From positions 1,329,501 to 1,393,500 of the forward strand of contig WPIO01000076.1 in NCBI GenBank assembly GCA_009760855.2: DNA of 64,000 nucleotides. The letters are read 5' to 3'. The notes beneath the pieces are model-generated. The model ran no database searches, was not told the DNA's origin, and saw only the letters and a list, made by a program, of their open reading frames with translations. Position 1 is the stretch's first letter, and each line of letters opens with the position of its first letter. Below are positions 1-31,128 of this stretch, piece after piece. The position numbers were made by a program, and so were the translations under genes. This DNA comes from Cristatella mucedo. Its lineage: Eukaryota > Bryozoa > Phylactolaemata > Cristatellidae.

Positions 1-247
1 GTGGTATCATGCTTGATGAGCAACATGAATAACATGGTTAGGGGTGACATGCCCAGTGTCAGCACGCATAAGCTCATATAGGACGAATCGCAGGGACCCA
101 GTAAATGCTATCCTAAATAGGTGCGTTATTAAGTTCTTTTTAAATGTGGTCAAGTCAGGGGATGTCGTGACTGAAGTCGGAAGTGAGTTCCAGGCTTTGG
201 GAGCATACGAACTAAGGGCACGGTCCCCAAAGGATTTGGAAACTTCG
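1..247 (-). mobile_element. LINE family 1, 3' end of coding region
   Basis: On the minus strand this encodes KSFGDRALSSYAPKAWNSL then [17 protein letters not shown], the C-terminal tail of a CR1/L2-like reverse transcriptase protein. It is followed by a stop and the start of the 3' UTR running off the window edge. Truncated at the 5' side. Confidence 0.8.
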
Positions 248-1700
248 TTTAGTCTCAGGAGATGCATAATCGCACTTTTTTATTAAATTTCCCGTTAGTC
301 TACGCGGCTTCCACTCAGCACGCTGCCGATCTAAGGGATGCATGACAGCTCTGGGCGGCCAGAAGCATTGAAGCCGCGTGTTTGTTTGCCTATTGGGGAC
401 TGGTTTTTCTTTATGGCAGCCACCGCCTGCTGCACACAGTGCCTCTACGACGTTAGGCAGCTGCAGCCGCTTCTGGATCGACGGAGAAATACTTGGCTGC
501 AAATATTAACGGTTCGTACGTTGAGTCCCCTGAGCCCGTGACCACTCAGAGAGCCCTGCTTTACTTGCGGACGGTATGACAGAGCCAAAACGCAAGCAAT
601 TGGAATGTCAAAATTATTCTTAATAATAATAATACATTTGATGTAGCGCCCTAAGAGAACTCAATCTCTTTCTAGGCACTTTACATGTGCTGATTCTTCC
701 ACACATTTTCTTTACCAGCTTCAAGTGACAAGGGCTCGCATTCGGGTGACAGGTTTTAAGCAGCATAGTATTGCTACGTCATCGGAGCGTTGATATGTCA
801 TCACGTATACAATGGGTACAGCTCTCTGTATAATCTTGCAAAAAAGATGTACACTCACTGGCTGAGAGGCTAGTATGTCTTTCTTGAGACTTATAATCTT
901 CCAGTCAGCCGTCTGAGCCAGTTTCTGAAACTTACTCTATGGCCAGTTATGATGTCACGGAGTAACTGCTCGTATGTTCGATGGGTTTTTGGATATCGCC
1001 TGAGCCTCATCAATGTTAAGAGTCAGTTCCAACGTCAATGTTTGGCATGTTAAATTATGATGTAACAAAGTAACCGGGCGCACACAAGTCTAGAGATTTG
1101 TCTGTTTAAGTTACCACAAATTTCGGTCTGGCCAGTCATAAAATAAAAAAATACTTTATTTACATAGCACGATGAGAGAACCTAATCTCTATGCAGGCGC
1201 TTTTTAAATTTAGATATAGCCAGTGTCAATGACCATACACTTGGCGTGGGTTCATTTACGAGTCAGAATCTGCTTCCTCTGGATGATATAACGTTTGCTT
1301 GTCAAATTTTGATGAAAGTGGTAAAAGCTAACGTAGCTAAGTTCTCACAGCTATTAAAAATAACATATTCTGAGCAAAAATATTTAGATCTTTTGATTTT
1401 TGTCCCGATATTGACTGCACCTCGATCAAAGAAATCAAAGACGGTATCTTGCTTTTCTGGTTGAACAACATTGCAGGCTGACAGAATAGGATTATTCAGG
1501 ATTTATACTATTTCAAAAAATAAAACCGCAGAGTTCATTCTTTCTTACTACTTGCACTTTCAAGTAGGTAATGCCTTTTGTAAGCACAAATGCACACTGC
1601 AGAATATAAGCACAAACGCTCCAAAAATAGATAATTTGAGGCTGCTGTTTGTATACATGCGGTCTGCCGAACATTGCATCGGTGCATTTCCAGTTTTCGA
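248..1700. other. Unassigned DNA with two LINE 3'-tail scraps
   Basis: No gene recognised. At 626-698 the minus strand carries the LINE family 1 3'-UTR hairpin (CACTTTACATGTGCTG with a TAA-repeat tail). A poorer scrap lies at 1150-1205. The rest shows no coding or repeat structure I can support. Confidence 0.55.
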
Positions 1701-2570
1701 CTCGCTCTGCGGGTGAGCTTGGCTGGATCCGCTTCGGGACGAACGCCTCCATCCTACGAGACCTCTGCAAGCCTATCCCATGCTGTGCTCGATGACCGAT
1801 GCTTGCGTCCGTCAAGTCACCCGCCACAGACTCGACCGGGCAGTCGCCAGCCTGGATGGCAAGCCGTCGTCAGATGACGAATGTTCGCGATACCTGAGCC
1901 CAGCAGCCTTCGGCCCTGGCAACAGGGTCGGCCCGATATCGCTGTAATCGGATGCACTTAAGCGGCTCAAGCGGCTCTCCTGTCGCCTCTCGCTGACCGG
2001 TCCTGAAGTGCTGGCTGTGTCCACCGACCCTGACGCCATCGAGCACTGGGTCGTGGCACGAGTGATCATCACGAAGCTGCCAGAGTCAGAGCCAAGCTCC
2101 TGGAAGGCCGTGCTTGGGCGGCCCAGCCTGTACAGGGCAGGGTCAGCCGCTGCCTGGCCACGGACAGATTCGCTACCCACAGTCACTTTTTGACCACGGG
2201 TCGGGCTTGGCGGTTCGTGCACCGAGCGCGCCTGGGCGGGCCGCCTAATCGGAGCTCTTCCGGCCACCGAGCTCAATTGCATGTCGGCAGGCCGCGCCAT
2301 CCCGCTTGCCGGTGGTCTGGCTCTCAAGCCGGACCTGGTCATTGACAACGGCACTGATATAGTAATGGTGAATGTGACGGTGCCATTCGACACCTACGAG
2401 GATTCTCCGATTCTGGGGGCCCGGAGCAAGTGGTGGCCAAATAGTGAAGCTTGCCTGCCCAACCTCGGCATCCCACACTCGGAAAGGAAAGCCTTTAAGG
2501 CGGCACTGCGTCTCCGACGCCACTACCTGCTCGGAAGCCGCGTGGTCCCTGCTCCTGAACCGTGAGGCCA
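1701..2570 (+). mobile_element. Decayed retroelement with restriction-like endonuclease motif
   Basis: The plus strand at 2281-2565 encodes LKPDLVIDNGTDIVMVNV then TVPFD and an AR..K spacing, resembling the C-terminal PD-(D/E)xK endonuclease domain of R2-like non-LTR elements (KPDLV...VDVTVPFE). The expected Asp of VDV is Asn here. Upstream frames (1716-2190) look coding-like (LDPLRDERLHPTRPLQ, DAIEHWVVARVI) but contain stops and frame changes. The stretch is notably more GC-rich than its surroundings. The element is inactive, and the family call is tentative. Confidence 0.5.
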
Positions 2571-2647
2571 GGGTAGCACGCTCGATCCTGACAGGACAGG
2601 GCACCGCCGGCTAATGTATATATACTAGTTAAAACTCTTTTTTCTCG

Positions 2648-2650
2648 ATA

Positions 2651-2699
<49 letters not shown>

Positions 2700-2725
2700 A
2701 ATATAATGGCCGATATATATATATG
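2648..2725. repeat. (CA)n/(TA)n microsatellite
   Basis: Compound dinucleotide run: ACACAC then TATATA for about 45 bp, with a second short TA block near 2714. Confidence 0.95.
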
Positions 2726-2739
2726 TGTCGATATAATCT

Positions 2740-3135
2740 CAAGCAACGAAGAGAAAGTTGGAAGCATAGCTGAGTCAGGAGAACAGTTGGGGTAGTGAGC
2801 AGCATGGTAGTAGCAGTTTATGACGTCAGGAGAGAATGTGTCCTAGTCGGTAGCAGGAGAGTAGTTGTCGTTGAATTGTGGAAGTGAATTTCACAGTCTA
2901 GGGCCTGCAGAGAAAAACCGTCTGTCGCCAAAGATCTTTAAGCGGAAGAATGAAAAGGCTAATTGATTATCCATACAGGACCTGGGGGGCACGAGGAGGC
3001 TGAAATTGTCGCAGCAGTTCAGCTAGGTATGAAGGACTCAAGCCGAGGCAGGTCTTTAAGGTCAGTGTAAGAATTCTGCTCTGTATCAGTTATTCATGCA
3101 ACCATCCTAGCTCTTTTAGCAAAGAAGGACTAGGA
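2740..3135 (-). mobile_element. LINE family 2 fragment
   Basis: The forward sequence matches the family 2 copy at 62.4-62.8 kb (AGAGAAAGTTGGAAGCATAG, and the motif GCAGCAGTTCAGCTAGGTA). It is the reverse-strand C-terminal reverse transcriptase region, broken by stops. Confidence 0.75.
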
Positions 3136-5163
3136 CGACTAGGACGCGAGGCAGGATGTATTGGCGTGTTGGCCTGCTTCTAGCGTCCATGTGAGAGCGC
3201 ACGGTTATTCAAGCGTTGTATAACCGTATTCTATAATAATAATTAATTTAATTTTTACATATTGTAATTGTATATTAAATAATTGTGTAAAAAAATAAAA
3301 TAAATTAAAAATGTGTATAATAAAGTAAATAAAATAAAGTAATTTTATAATACAAGCCTACTCGTTGTTTCCGTGTCGTCGCTTGTGTGCTGTCGGAGCG
3401 TCAAAATGCAAAACCGACTGCGGAACATAACCATTATTCTCACTAGAAATCTCACACGTGTCGCACAAATAAACATTATCCGTCTGAACTCTGAACCGGC
3501 GGAGCTCGAAAGGCAGTTTAGCCGTCGAATTAGCTAGCTCGTAGCTCAGTTTGATGACTGCTGGCAGGCATTTAAACGCTCCGCTTTAGACTCCGCCTCG
3601 ACAAATTCTCGACAATTTTGACACATTCTCTTGAAAGCATTTAGGCAATGTTTTTTTAAGGTGTGCAAGCACGATAGCTGCTGCTGCGTGCGCCTGCGGC
3701 TTCTGCTGCTGTGTTGTAATTAGCGAAGCGCCTTGACACTAATGTACTTGCCTCGCCTGTGGTCAGTAGTTAAGCTATTGACGCAATGCAGCGTCAGGCC
3801 ACTAATGCACATTATATTTCGTGTCGTCTGCTGCGATTGATCGAGCTCGCATATATGTACACGTTGAAAGTAATAATGGAGAGTCTCGTTTACCGCTCAC
3901 GTTCGCCGACATGTCGCGTGTCTCCGCGAGACTCCACAAGAACAGCCGCTGCCGCCGGAGGAGCCACTGTTATACAACAATGCATGAAACTGTAAAACTA
4001 ATAAGAGCCGTGCGCGTAGCTTCGTTCGTCAGCCTCGTTAATATCGCTTCCGGAGATCCTGATTGGCTATAACCGACCAATCGAAATCCAGGATTTCTTG
4101 GCTTCAGTACCCCCTGCCTATGCTGTTTGTAGGCGATAGTCCTGGCCCTAATGTGATGCATTGTGATGCAGCGGTCCGTGATGCTGGGCTGTACCGGCCG
4201 AGCTTAGATCTCCACTAATTCAGAGTCGCATCGAAGTGAAATGCTTAGTGGATAGGACCGAAGACCATAGATGAAGGCCAAGGCACTATCTTGAGGGTAT
4301 CGATAACGAAATAATGAGGAGTCCACACCTCAAACGGCACGGGCTGTTGCGTTACGCGTTGAAAAGTTGTCTACTTGCGTCGGCAATCTTTATCTTGCTC
4401 CTCTGTAAGCTTTTTTTTCATATAGGAAACCTACCTCATTCAGCAGCATGGCCTTGGTAGTCTCGTCAACTACCTGATTCGACGACCTTTCGGTACTCAA
4501 GACTGATGTACAATTTTCAGTAAATTACACCGCTCTCGATCTGACGATCTGGCTTGTATACTGCAGTTGCTCTATTACCATTCGGCACGAACCTGGTTGA
4601 GAGAAGGCCTTGCAGACTATACCTGCAAAGGTTTCTATTTGCTAGTGCCGGTTCCGCTCGATTCTACTACCTATATCCCGGTGCTGAAAACCAATGTTTT
4701 TTATTTTTTCAGTGGCATGTTTTGTATAACTCTAGTGACCATCTTTCATACCATCATCTCACTAACCACGAGATACAGCGTTCAGAAATGCACGAGAAAC
4801 GCGTTTGGTCAGATCAAGCAATGCTTTCTACAGCTGGGTGCTACTCAAACCTCTGAATTAGTCGCAGTGTAATACCCGCGCCGTGCATAAGCAGTGCCGG
4901 TTATTTCTTGCTCAGATTAGGAAAATCACTAATCCTTTTGGGTCATCGAGCGAAGCCGGAACCACCGATGCACAAAGCCGATGCCCGAGCAGTAAAATAA
5001 AGAGTGGTATTCCCGCACCAGGAAAATCTATTATGATATTGGGTAATCGTTGCAGCAGTAAGATAATCAATCAAGCTGCCATACCGAACACGAGCCGATG
5101 GCCAAGTTGCCACTCCCCGTGCTTTGGGCATGAGCATCCAGCGTCTGACTTTTGACTGGTCAC
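3136..5163. other. Intergenic DNA 3' of gene A
   Basis: An AT-rich stretch at 3225-3355, then ordinary sequence. A plus-strand frame at 4567-4872 (101 codons, hydrophobic middle) has no family resemblance I recognise and may be chance. No other feature was found. Confidence 0.4.
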
Positions 5164-25174
<20,011 letters not shown>

Positions 25175-27480
25175 CTAAAGCAGCCATCACAGATACTCGG
25201 TCAAGGCAAAGTCTAGCGTCACATACAACAGGTCAAGGCAGAGGGTAGAGCGGTCCGGCGGCGGCGGCTGCGGCGGCAGCCCTCTTTGATGCAGGCACAG
25301 ACCTGCTGCTCGCTGCACACGCGCCAAAAATGAGTCATACGCGTTCTTCCGCATTCCTATGACCCAACGATGGAATTGGCGTATTCGAGGTATTTTGCAG
25401 TGAATTCGGTTGTCAGGCTCTAGGGAAAGGTGCTACCTAGCTATTAGAGCAACCGGTATAAGGACCACGTTCTTCAGACAATATGAACGTGGTCGAGACC
25501 ACGAGTACAATTTTGTGTGCGGAGAGAAGTATCGACAAGCAAGTTTAACCGTATATCAATGAGGCGATAAGTAGAACACAATGCACTGAAAAATCTATTG
25601 CAAACACCGATGCACAAAGGGCAGGCATTACCTTCAATGATGTTTTCTCCATTTCCAGCCTATATCCTTTGTTTGTAAATCTGCATTAAATGAAAAGAAC
25701 AAACCAACTATTGCTAGAATTCGCAATTGCTAAGGTGAATGCTCGTCCTGCCTTGTGGCAGCTACGGCGAGCAGAAAGTAGCTTCTGCTCTGCTCTGCTC
25801 TGCTCTGCTCTGCTCTGCTCTGCAGTGAGTCCCATTCATCTCTGGTTGCACAAGTAGCCATGTATGCCGCCGCTAGTTGGGCCGCCACTTTCCTACACTC
25901 TGCGATGCGCTTTTTCGCGGCCAACCTATTGGAAATACTCTACTCCTTGGCGGCAACATCTCTTAGCGGCCGCATTTTAATGAAACAGTGCTAGTAGTTC
26001 CGATATTCCCGACGCCTGGAACTTACTTTCAACATCGTGCAAGGAAATTTAAAAATAAACACACTACGATAGATGCTTTAGAGACTCGACAGGCAGTAAA
26101 GTTATTGTACTTTTCCAACTTATGTTGCTCAAGCGGGAATTTATATATCAGCACCCAGTGTGTAGTTGTAATACGAGCTCCACTTCCCTGAGTAGTATTT
26201 AGCCATGTCCATCCGGTAGCACTGTAGCACAGCGCCAGCCTGGCTCAATAGCTACAGAATCTTGCTCCCCGCAGGAGCGGCTGATTGATGCCGGCTGGCC
26301 AGTCAACCCTATCACGTCAAGGCTAGTTTTTCAAGGGTAGGGCGACGCGGGCTGAAGGTCGCCGCCGCGGAGAGCAAGCAGACAGCGGTGGGACTGGGTG
26401 GTTGGTGGCACTTCGACCAACGGAGGCGAGTCGGCCGTTCAGGACAGCGATTGACGAGAAGGAGAGAGTCAACATCGAGAGAATTCGATGGACCCCACCG
26501 AATACGGTCGCATAGCGCCCGTGCTCGCATTTTGTTGTAAAGTGTCAGAGGTATTCCTGCCCTCACGGCGGAAGCGGAGCTCTAGTTAGTTCTCCGGTCA
26601 GGGTCTAGGCTCCGGTTTGGGCTCTTCCGTCTTATTTGAATCGCTCGCCACAATAGACGTAGGTAGCCTATGTTCGGGGACGCACCCCCCCCCCCCCGCA
26701 AGCGCGCTTGTGCCGCTGTGAGCCTGCGAGGAGTGCGGAGGATAAAACGCCGAGAGCCAAAGACGCGCAGCGACCTCGTGCTGCGCTTGCGAATAGAACT
26801 CAGTGAAATCCCCAAATTGCGCGTCGTCTCGCTTTCCGCTCCGCGCCGCGGACTCACGATCCCCTTTAGTAACGACAAGTATTTCAGCGCCAGAAACTCT
26901 CGTTTCGTGGCGGCCTGCTTATTGCACGTAGGCGAGCACCGAGCCGCATTCGGCCGTAGGCTACGCCACTCGGTAAGCCGCAGGTTAAGCCTAATCCGCC
27001 GAGCCTTCGGCGTTACAGTGCGAATTATTCATAACTAGAACGTAGTCGCATTCGGCGTTTACGTAGTCCTATTTATGTAAGCAGTAATTCGGTCTTCAAA
27101 ACGTCGACCATCAAAGGATTCAGAGGATTACGGCAATTCCACTCTAAAAGGGCGAAAATAGATCAGAAATAGGCAGCACCAAGCTCGAATTTCTAGCGAT
27201 AATTGTAGAACCAAGCCGTTATAATGTATCCACAAAATTTCACGCCATTGCGATTTTGGTGCCTGCTCTCATGAAAATGAGCTCTGAAGGTGCTGGCCAC
27301 TACCAAAATCCACCGGTAGGCGCAACACGATCCACTGGAAATTGGCTGCTTCAAGTCCTAACTTTGAAGAAATATTTAACTAAACTCTAGTTCAAGTGTA
27401 CGCAGAAAATTTCGGGCCATTGCGCATCCACTTTTTCATGAAATCCCCTGACATTGACGTAGTGCTAACTGATTTACCCG
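25175..27480. other. Intergenic, CpG- and GC-rich stretch upstream of gene A
   Basis: About 26300-27050 is rich in CG dinucleotides and GC content relative to its neighbours, with a C12-type run at 26687-26698. It lies about 1-2 kb upstream of the first gene A exon I can see and could be a promoter region, but I find no TATA or first exon. A pentanucleotide array (CTCTG)n lies at 25787-25823. Open frames here (for example plus 26670-27038) have no recognisable similarity. Confidence 0.4.
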
Positions 27481-27483
27481 CCT

Positions 27484-27595
27484 TATTTACATAGTCTCGG
27501 AAGAGCCTTAGCGGCTGGCGACACCGCTAGCAGAGCGGCAACGGATGGTCGCCCGCTGTAGGACTAGAAACTCCCATCTGGGTCGTAAAGATAGA
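27484..27595 (-). mobile_element. SINE-2 fragment, diverged
   Basis: Minus-strand copy of the SINE-2 body: forward AAGAGCCTTAGCGGCT, then ACCGCTAGCAGAGCGG and a damaged B-box region. Older than the other copies. Confidence 0.6.
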
Positions 27596-28169
27596 GCACC
27601 TTACTCCGTTATGACATTTATCAAACACCTAGAAAGATCTCTCAATTCTATGAGGGTGCTATGGAACTGTACGATTGTTATTAATAGTCAGCAGCGACCC
27701 GGGCCAAAACCGATATGCCGCCGCCAGAGGCGCCGCAGTCGCTGCAGCGCGAGCAAGAGAAATGGCGAAAAGTTATGCGGGTCTTTTTGAAAATTACGTA
27801 ATTGAATATGAAATTCAAATTAAGGCTTCGCGAAGTCTATTTCCTGCAGATTTTGCGGCTTCACGTGGATTTCGGTATTGGCCAGAACCTTTCACGAGTC
27901 CATTTGCATGAGAAGGCAATGGCACAAAATTCGGTGGGTACGTTATAACGACCATGTACTACAGTTATTACTTGAAATAAACAATTCAGGCTTCGCACTG
28001 CCGATTTCCAGTCGATCGTTGTGCAATTAGAGTGGATTGCTGTCGTTTGCATAATTTGTTGAACCCACCCTAGGACAGGGGACGTTATAAGGCTCTTGAA
28101 GATTCGGCACTCGGCAAACTGCATACACTTACCGAGTTACTTTGCTGATATTATTTATTCACAGGTGAG

Positions 28170-28340
28170 GGCCTCGATAGGCCAGGAGGTAAGGCTGCTC
28201 TCTCTCTCTCTCTCTCTCGCGACCGAGATCGTGGGTTCGAATCCTGCAGTGGGCAATACTTTATCGCCAACTGCAAGCGGTGGGGACAGCCGTCAGAGCT
28301 CTTCTGTCGCTATACAAACGAGGCTGTTAAAGTGGCTAGT
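28170..28340 (+). mobile_element. SINE-2 (tRNA-derived) copy
   Basis: The tRNA-like head has a B box GGTTCGAATCC (28233-28243) preceded by a (TC)n expansion (28199-28218) where the anticodon arm would be. The body is TTATCGCCAACTGCAAGCGG, then AGCCGTCAGAGCTCTTCTG and AGGCTGTTAA at the end. The same body occurs at 48.4 and 51.1 kb. Not a functional tRNA: the acceptor stem cannot be drawn. Confidence 0.78.
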
Positions 28341-28724
28341 GAGACTACGCTAAGTGACGACGACTTTTGGGGACCGCTCTGTCTGCTTCACATTTGTGTT
28401 ATCCTGGCGAGTCTTTCTTTTTCCTAGGAAACAGCGTGACTACGAATGCATCTATAATAGAGGTGCGTCAAGTGATTGAGACCGGTGCAAACCAGCGATT
28501 TAACAAATTTTACCCTTGAAATTATTCCTAGAAATTTCGAATATGCGCCTTCACACGACAGTATTGACGAGTTGCTCCTGCTCAGCCAGCAGTTGCAACG
28601 CAGCATGAGCAGGTCTAGATAATAGACGTAAAAAAAAAAAGTAACGGTTAGCGGATTCATGGCCTCATCTACAAAGAGGAGGCAGAGGAGCCGTTGCATC
28701 TATCACTCCAACCTGCATCGAGTG

Positions 28725-28845
28725 CGTAATAACTACCCGCTGCAAGACTCGAACCCGATGCCTGAATCGCGAAGTGTAAGAACCGTACAATCAGTACCGA
28801 AGAGCAAAAATATGTGCTTCGCTGAACGTGCCACCGGATGCTTTT
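28725..28845 (-). mobile_element. Possible tRNA-like sequence
   Basis: The minus strand has GGGTTCGAGTCTTGCAGCG, a good B box, with GTGGCACGTTCAGCG about 80 bp upstream as a weak A box. No repeat partner was identified. Confidence 0.35.
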
Positions 28846-29237
28846 AACCAACTTACATCCATGCACTTGACGGCTCTTATCACAATTTTTCGATGTAATC
28901 ATTTTTTTTAGCTAGGAATAAACTCATCTACTATAAAAGCTACCATCTTTACAGAGTTAGTAAATAAATAATAAAAAGTTTGCACTCACTATACGGTAGG
29001 TCGTGTCTTACTTTCGAGCTACCAAGTGTCGCAATGAGTGCTTCTCGCCCACCCTTTACCGACGGAATTATGATGTCACAATCTGTTTCCCATTGAAGTG
29101 ACGCAGTTTTACGTATCACAATCCACTTCCTATTGAAACGACCACTATTTGTTATGAAATGAACTATATGATACTATAGATCATAGTTTGCTATAGCGAC
29201 TTCTCAAAGATATTCAGGCTGATGTCAATTAATGAGT

Positions 29238-29725
29238 AACTCACTTTTAGACTCATTCATTCTTTGGCTCCAGCCTACCTACCAGGTTTACTCCCCTAGC
29301 AGGTAAAGCACCGCACCCTCTGCTTTTTTGTATCTAATCGTTTAGCTACACCTCGCACGTACCTCAAATCTTTTGTAGACCGTGCCTTTAGTTCGTGCCG
29401 CTAATTCGTATGCTCCCAAAGTCTGGAAGCACTTTCGACTGGCATAAACATATCCCCGACTTTACCACATTTAAAAAGAAGCTAAGACATCTGCTCATCA
29501 CAGCATATAGTGGGTCCATGTGATTCGACCTTTGTTCGCTTGTTCGTGCTGACACTGTGCGTACTAACCATATTTGCACGATGACAATGTGTACGTCCCT
29601 CTAACCATGTTTTGCTTGTTGCTATCATTGAACATGGTACCACTGACCATTCGATCGTGCTTCCTTTGCAGCATATGTAAAATGCCTAGAAAGAGATTTC
29701 AAGTTCTATGAGGGGTCTATAATAA
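29238..29725 (+). mobile_element. LINE family 1, 3' part
   Basis: Plus strand: [12 protein letters not shown]-like, ANSYAPKVWKHF-like and FKKKLRHLLI, the 3' UTR TGTAAAATGCCTAGAAAGAG and an AAT tail. Its tail meets the tail of the next, opposite copy. Confidence 0.8.
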
Positions 29726-30540
29726 TAATAATAATGTTTGATGAAGCATCCTCGGAGAACTCAACCTCATTTTAGGCGCTTTACATTTGCTGTAAAGGAA
29801 ACGCGATCGAATAGTCTCATTTTAGGCGCTTTACATTTGCTGTAAAGGAAACGCGATCGAATAGTGGGTGGTATCAAGCTTGATAAACAACATGAGTAAC
29901 ATAGTTAGGGGTGATATGCACAGGATCAGCATGCAAGTGTGGTTAGTGGCAGCATGCAACAGGTATCAGTGACAGACAACAGACAAAAAATAGTGTTAGC
30001 ACGCATAAGCACATAAAGGACGAATCACAGGGACCCACTAAACGCTGTCATAAATAGGTGCGTTTTTTAATTCTTTTTCAAGTGTCGCCAAGTCTGGTGA
30101 TGTCGTGATGCAAGTCGGGAGTGAGTTCCAGGCTTTGGGAGCATACGAACTAAATACGCGGCCTCCAAAGGTTTTGAGGTTTGTACGAGGTATAGAGCAT
30201 AGATTAGATAGCAGTTAGATTAGAAAAGAAGCAGTTAGGTTCCGGAAAGCGGGTGGTACTATGCAAAGCCTGGTGGGGAGTAGACCTGATAGGTAGGCTG
30301 GAGCCAAAGAATGAAATAACTGAAAGTGAGCGACAAAACCCTGAAGTAAATCCGTTGCTTGACTGGTAGCCAGTGCAGATCGGCGAGAAGTGGTGTGATG
30401 TGGCAACTGCTCGCTCACGACATACAAGCCTAGCTGCCGAGTTTTGCACCGGTTGTAAGTGCCTGATTGCACATGCCGGCAGCCCAGCAAGCGGTGAGTT
30501 ACAGAAGTCAAGATGGGATGCCACAAATGCATGGACCAAG
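29726..30540 (-). mobile_element. LINE family 1, RT C-terminus to 3' end
   Basis: Minus strand: LVHAFVASHLDFCNSPLAGL and RLVCRERAVAT down to the C-terminus and 3' UTR. A 50-bp segment of the 3' UTR (TTAGGCGCTTTACATTTGCT) is tandemly duplicated at 29770-29870. Confidence 0.85.
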
Positions 30541-30984
30541 TATACCATTATTATTATTATTAATATTATTACATAGTAACCAACAGATTAGGCAATGATC
30601 AGATTGCATTATGATGTCTTCATTTTGCAGATCCCGTTTAGGCTAATATACAGATGTGGGAAAACAGCAGCCCACAAAGGCAATATATCAGGCAAAGCCT
30701 TTAGTCTAATGCTGAGAGCTGTCATAATTAAGTCTTCTGAGCTTATTTGAGAATGGAGAATGACCGAAGGCCATCAGCTTTAATCAATTCTCTTTCGAGA
30801 CTTCTGATGGTGAGTTCAAGCCGAATCTCGTTGCGTCACCCGATGCGATGAGTGCATGTTATGAAGGCTTGAATCGTAATGGGGTGCAGAGCTGCAATCG
30901 TTGAGGTTGTGGTGGTCGGCCACCAAAAACTATTGCCAACCCTTTCGCCAAGACAGGTCAACAGCAGGGTTACATGACAGCCTA

Positions 30985-31128
30985 AAATTGCAGGATCGGC
31001 CCAGTAGTTAAGGTGCTCGCCACGACCAAGGTCTGGCCGAGGTCGTGTGCTCAAGCCCCGTAGCATATATCAAGTGCCTGGAGAGATGAATTTCTCTTAG
31101 GGCGCTATACAAATGAATTACATTCATA
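30985..31128 (+). mobile_element. SINE-1 (tRNA head, LINE family 1 tail)
   Basis: tRNA-like head: A box GGCCCAGTAGTTAAGG (30997-31012) and B box GTGCTCAAGCCCC (31046-31058). The tail AAGTGCCTGGAGAGATGAAT, then TCTCTTAGGGCGCTATACAA, is homologous to the LINE family 1 3' UTR. Ends in AATTA. Confidence 0.8.

Noticed and set aside
1812-2393. A 193-codon minus-strand frame
   Set aside because: It lies antisense to the GC-rich retroelement relic; GC richness lowers stop frequency, and no family resemblance is seen.
25730-25924. Minus-strand frame beginning MAAKKRIAEC as a possible first exon of gene A
   Set aside because: It has an acceptor-like site but no in-phase donor, runs into the (CTCTG)n repeat and does not resemble the USP16/45 N-terminus.
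26670-27038. A 122-codon plus-strand Arg-rich frame
   Set aside because: CpG-rich DNA with a poly-C run; high Arg content fits composition, with no motif or splice support.
28170-28340. A functional tRNA gene
   Set aside because: Good B box, but the anticodon arm is replaced by a (TC)n run, no closing acceptor stem, and the downstream body is shared with other copies.
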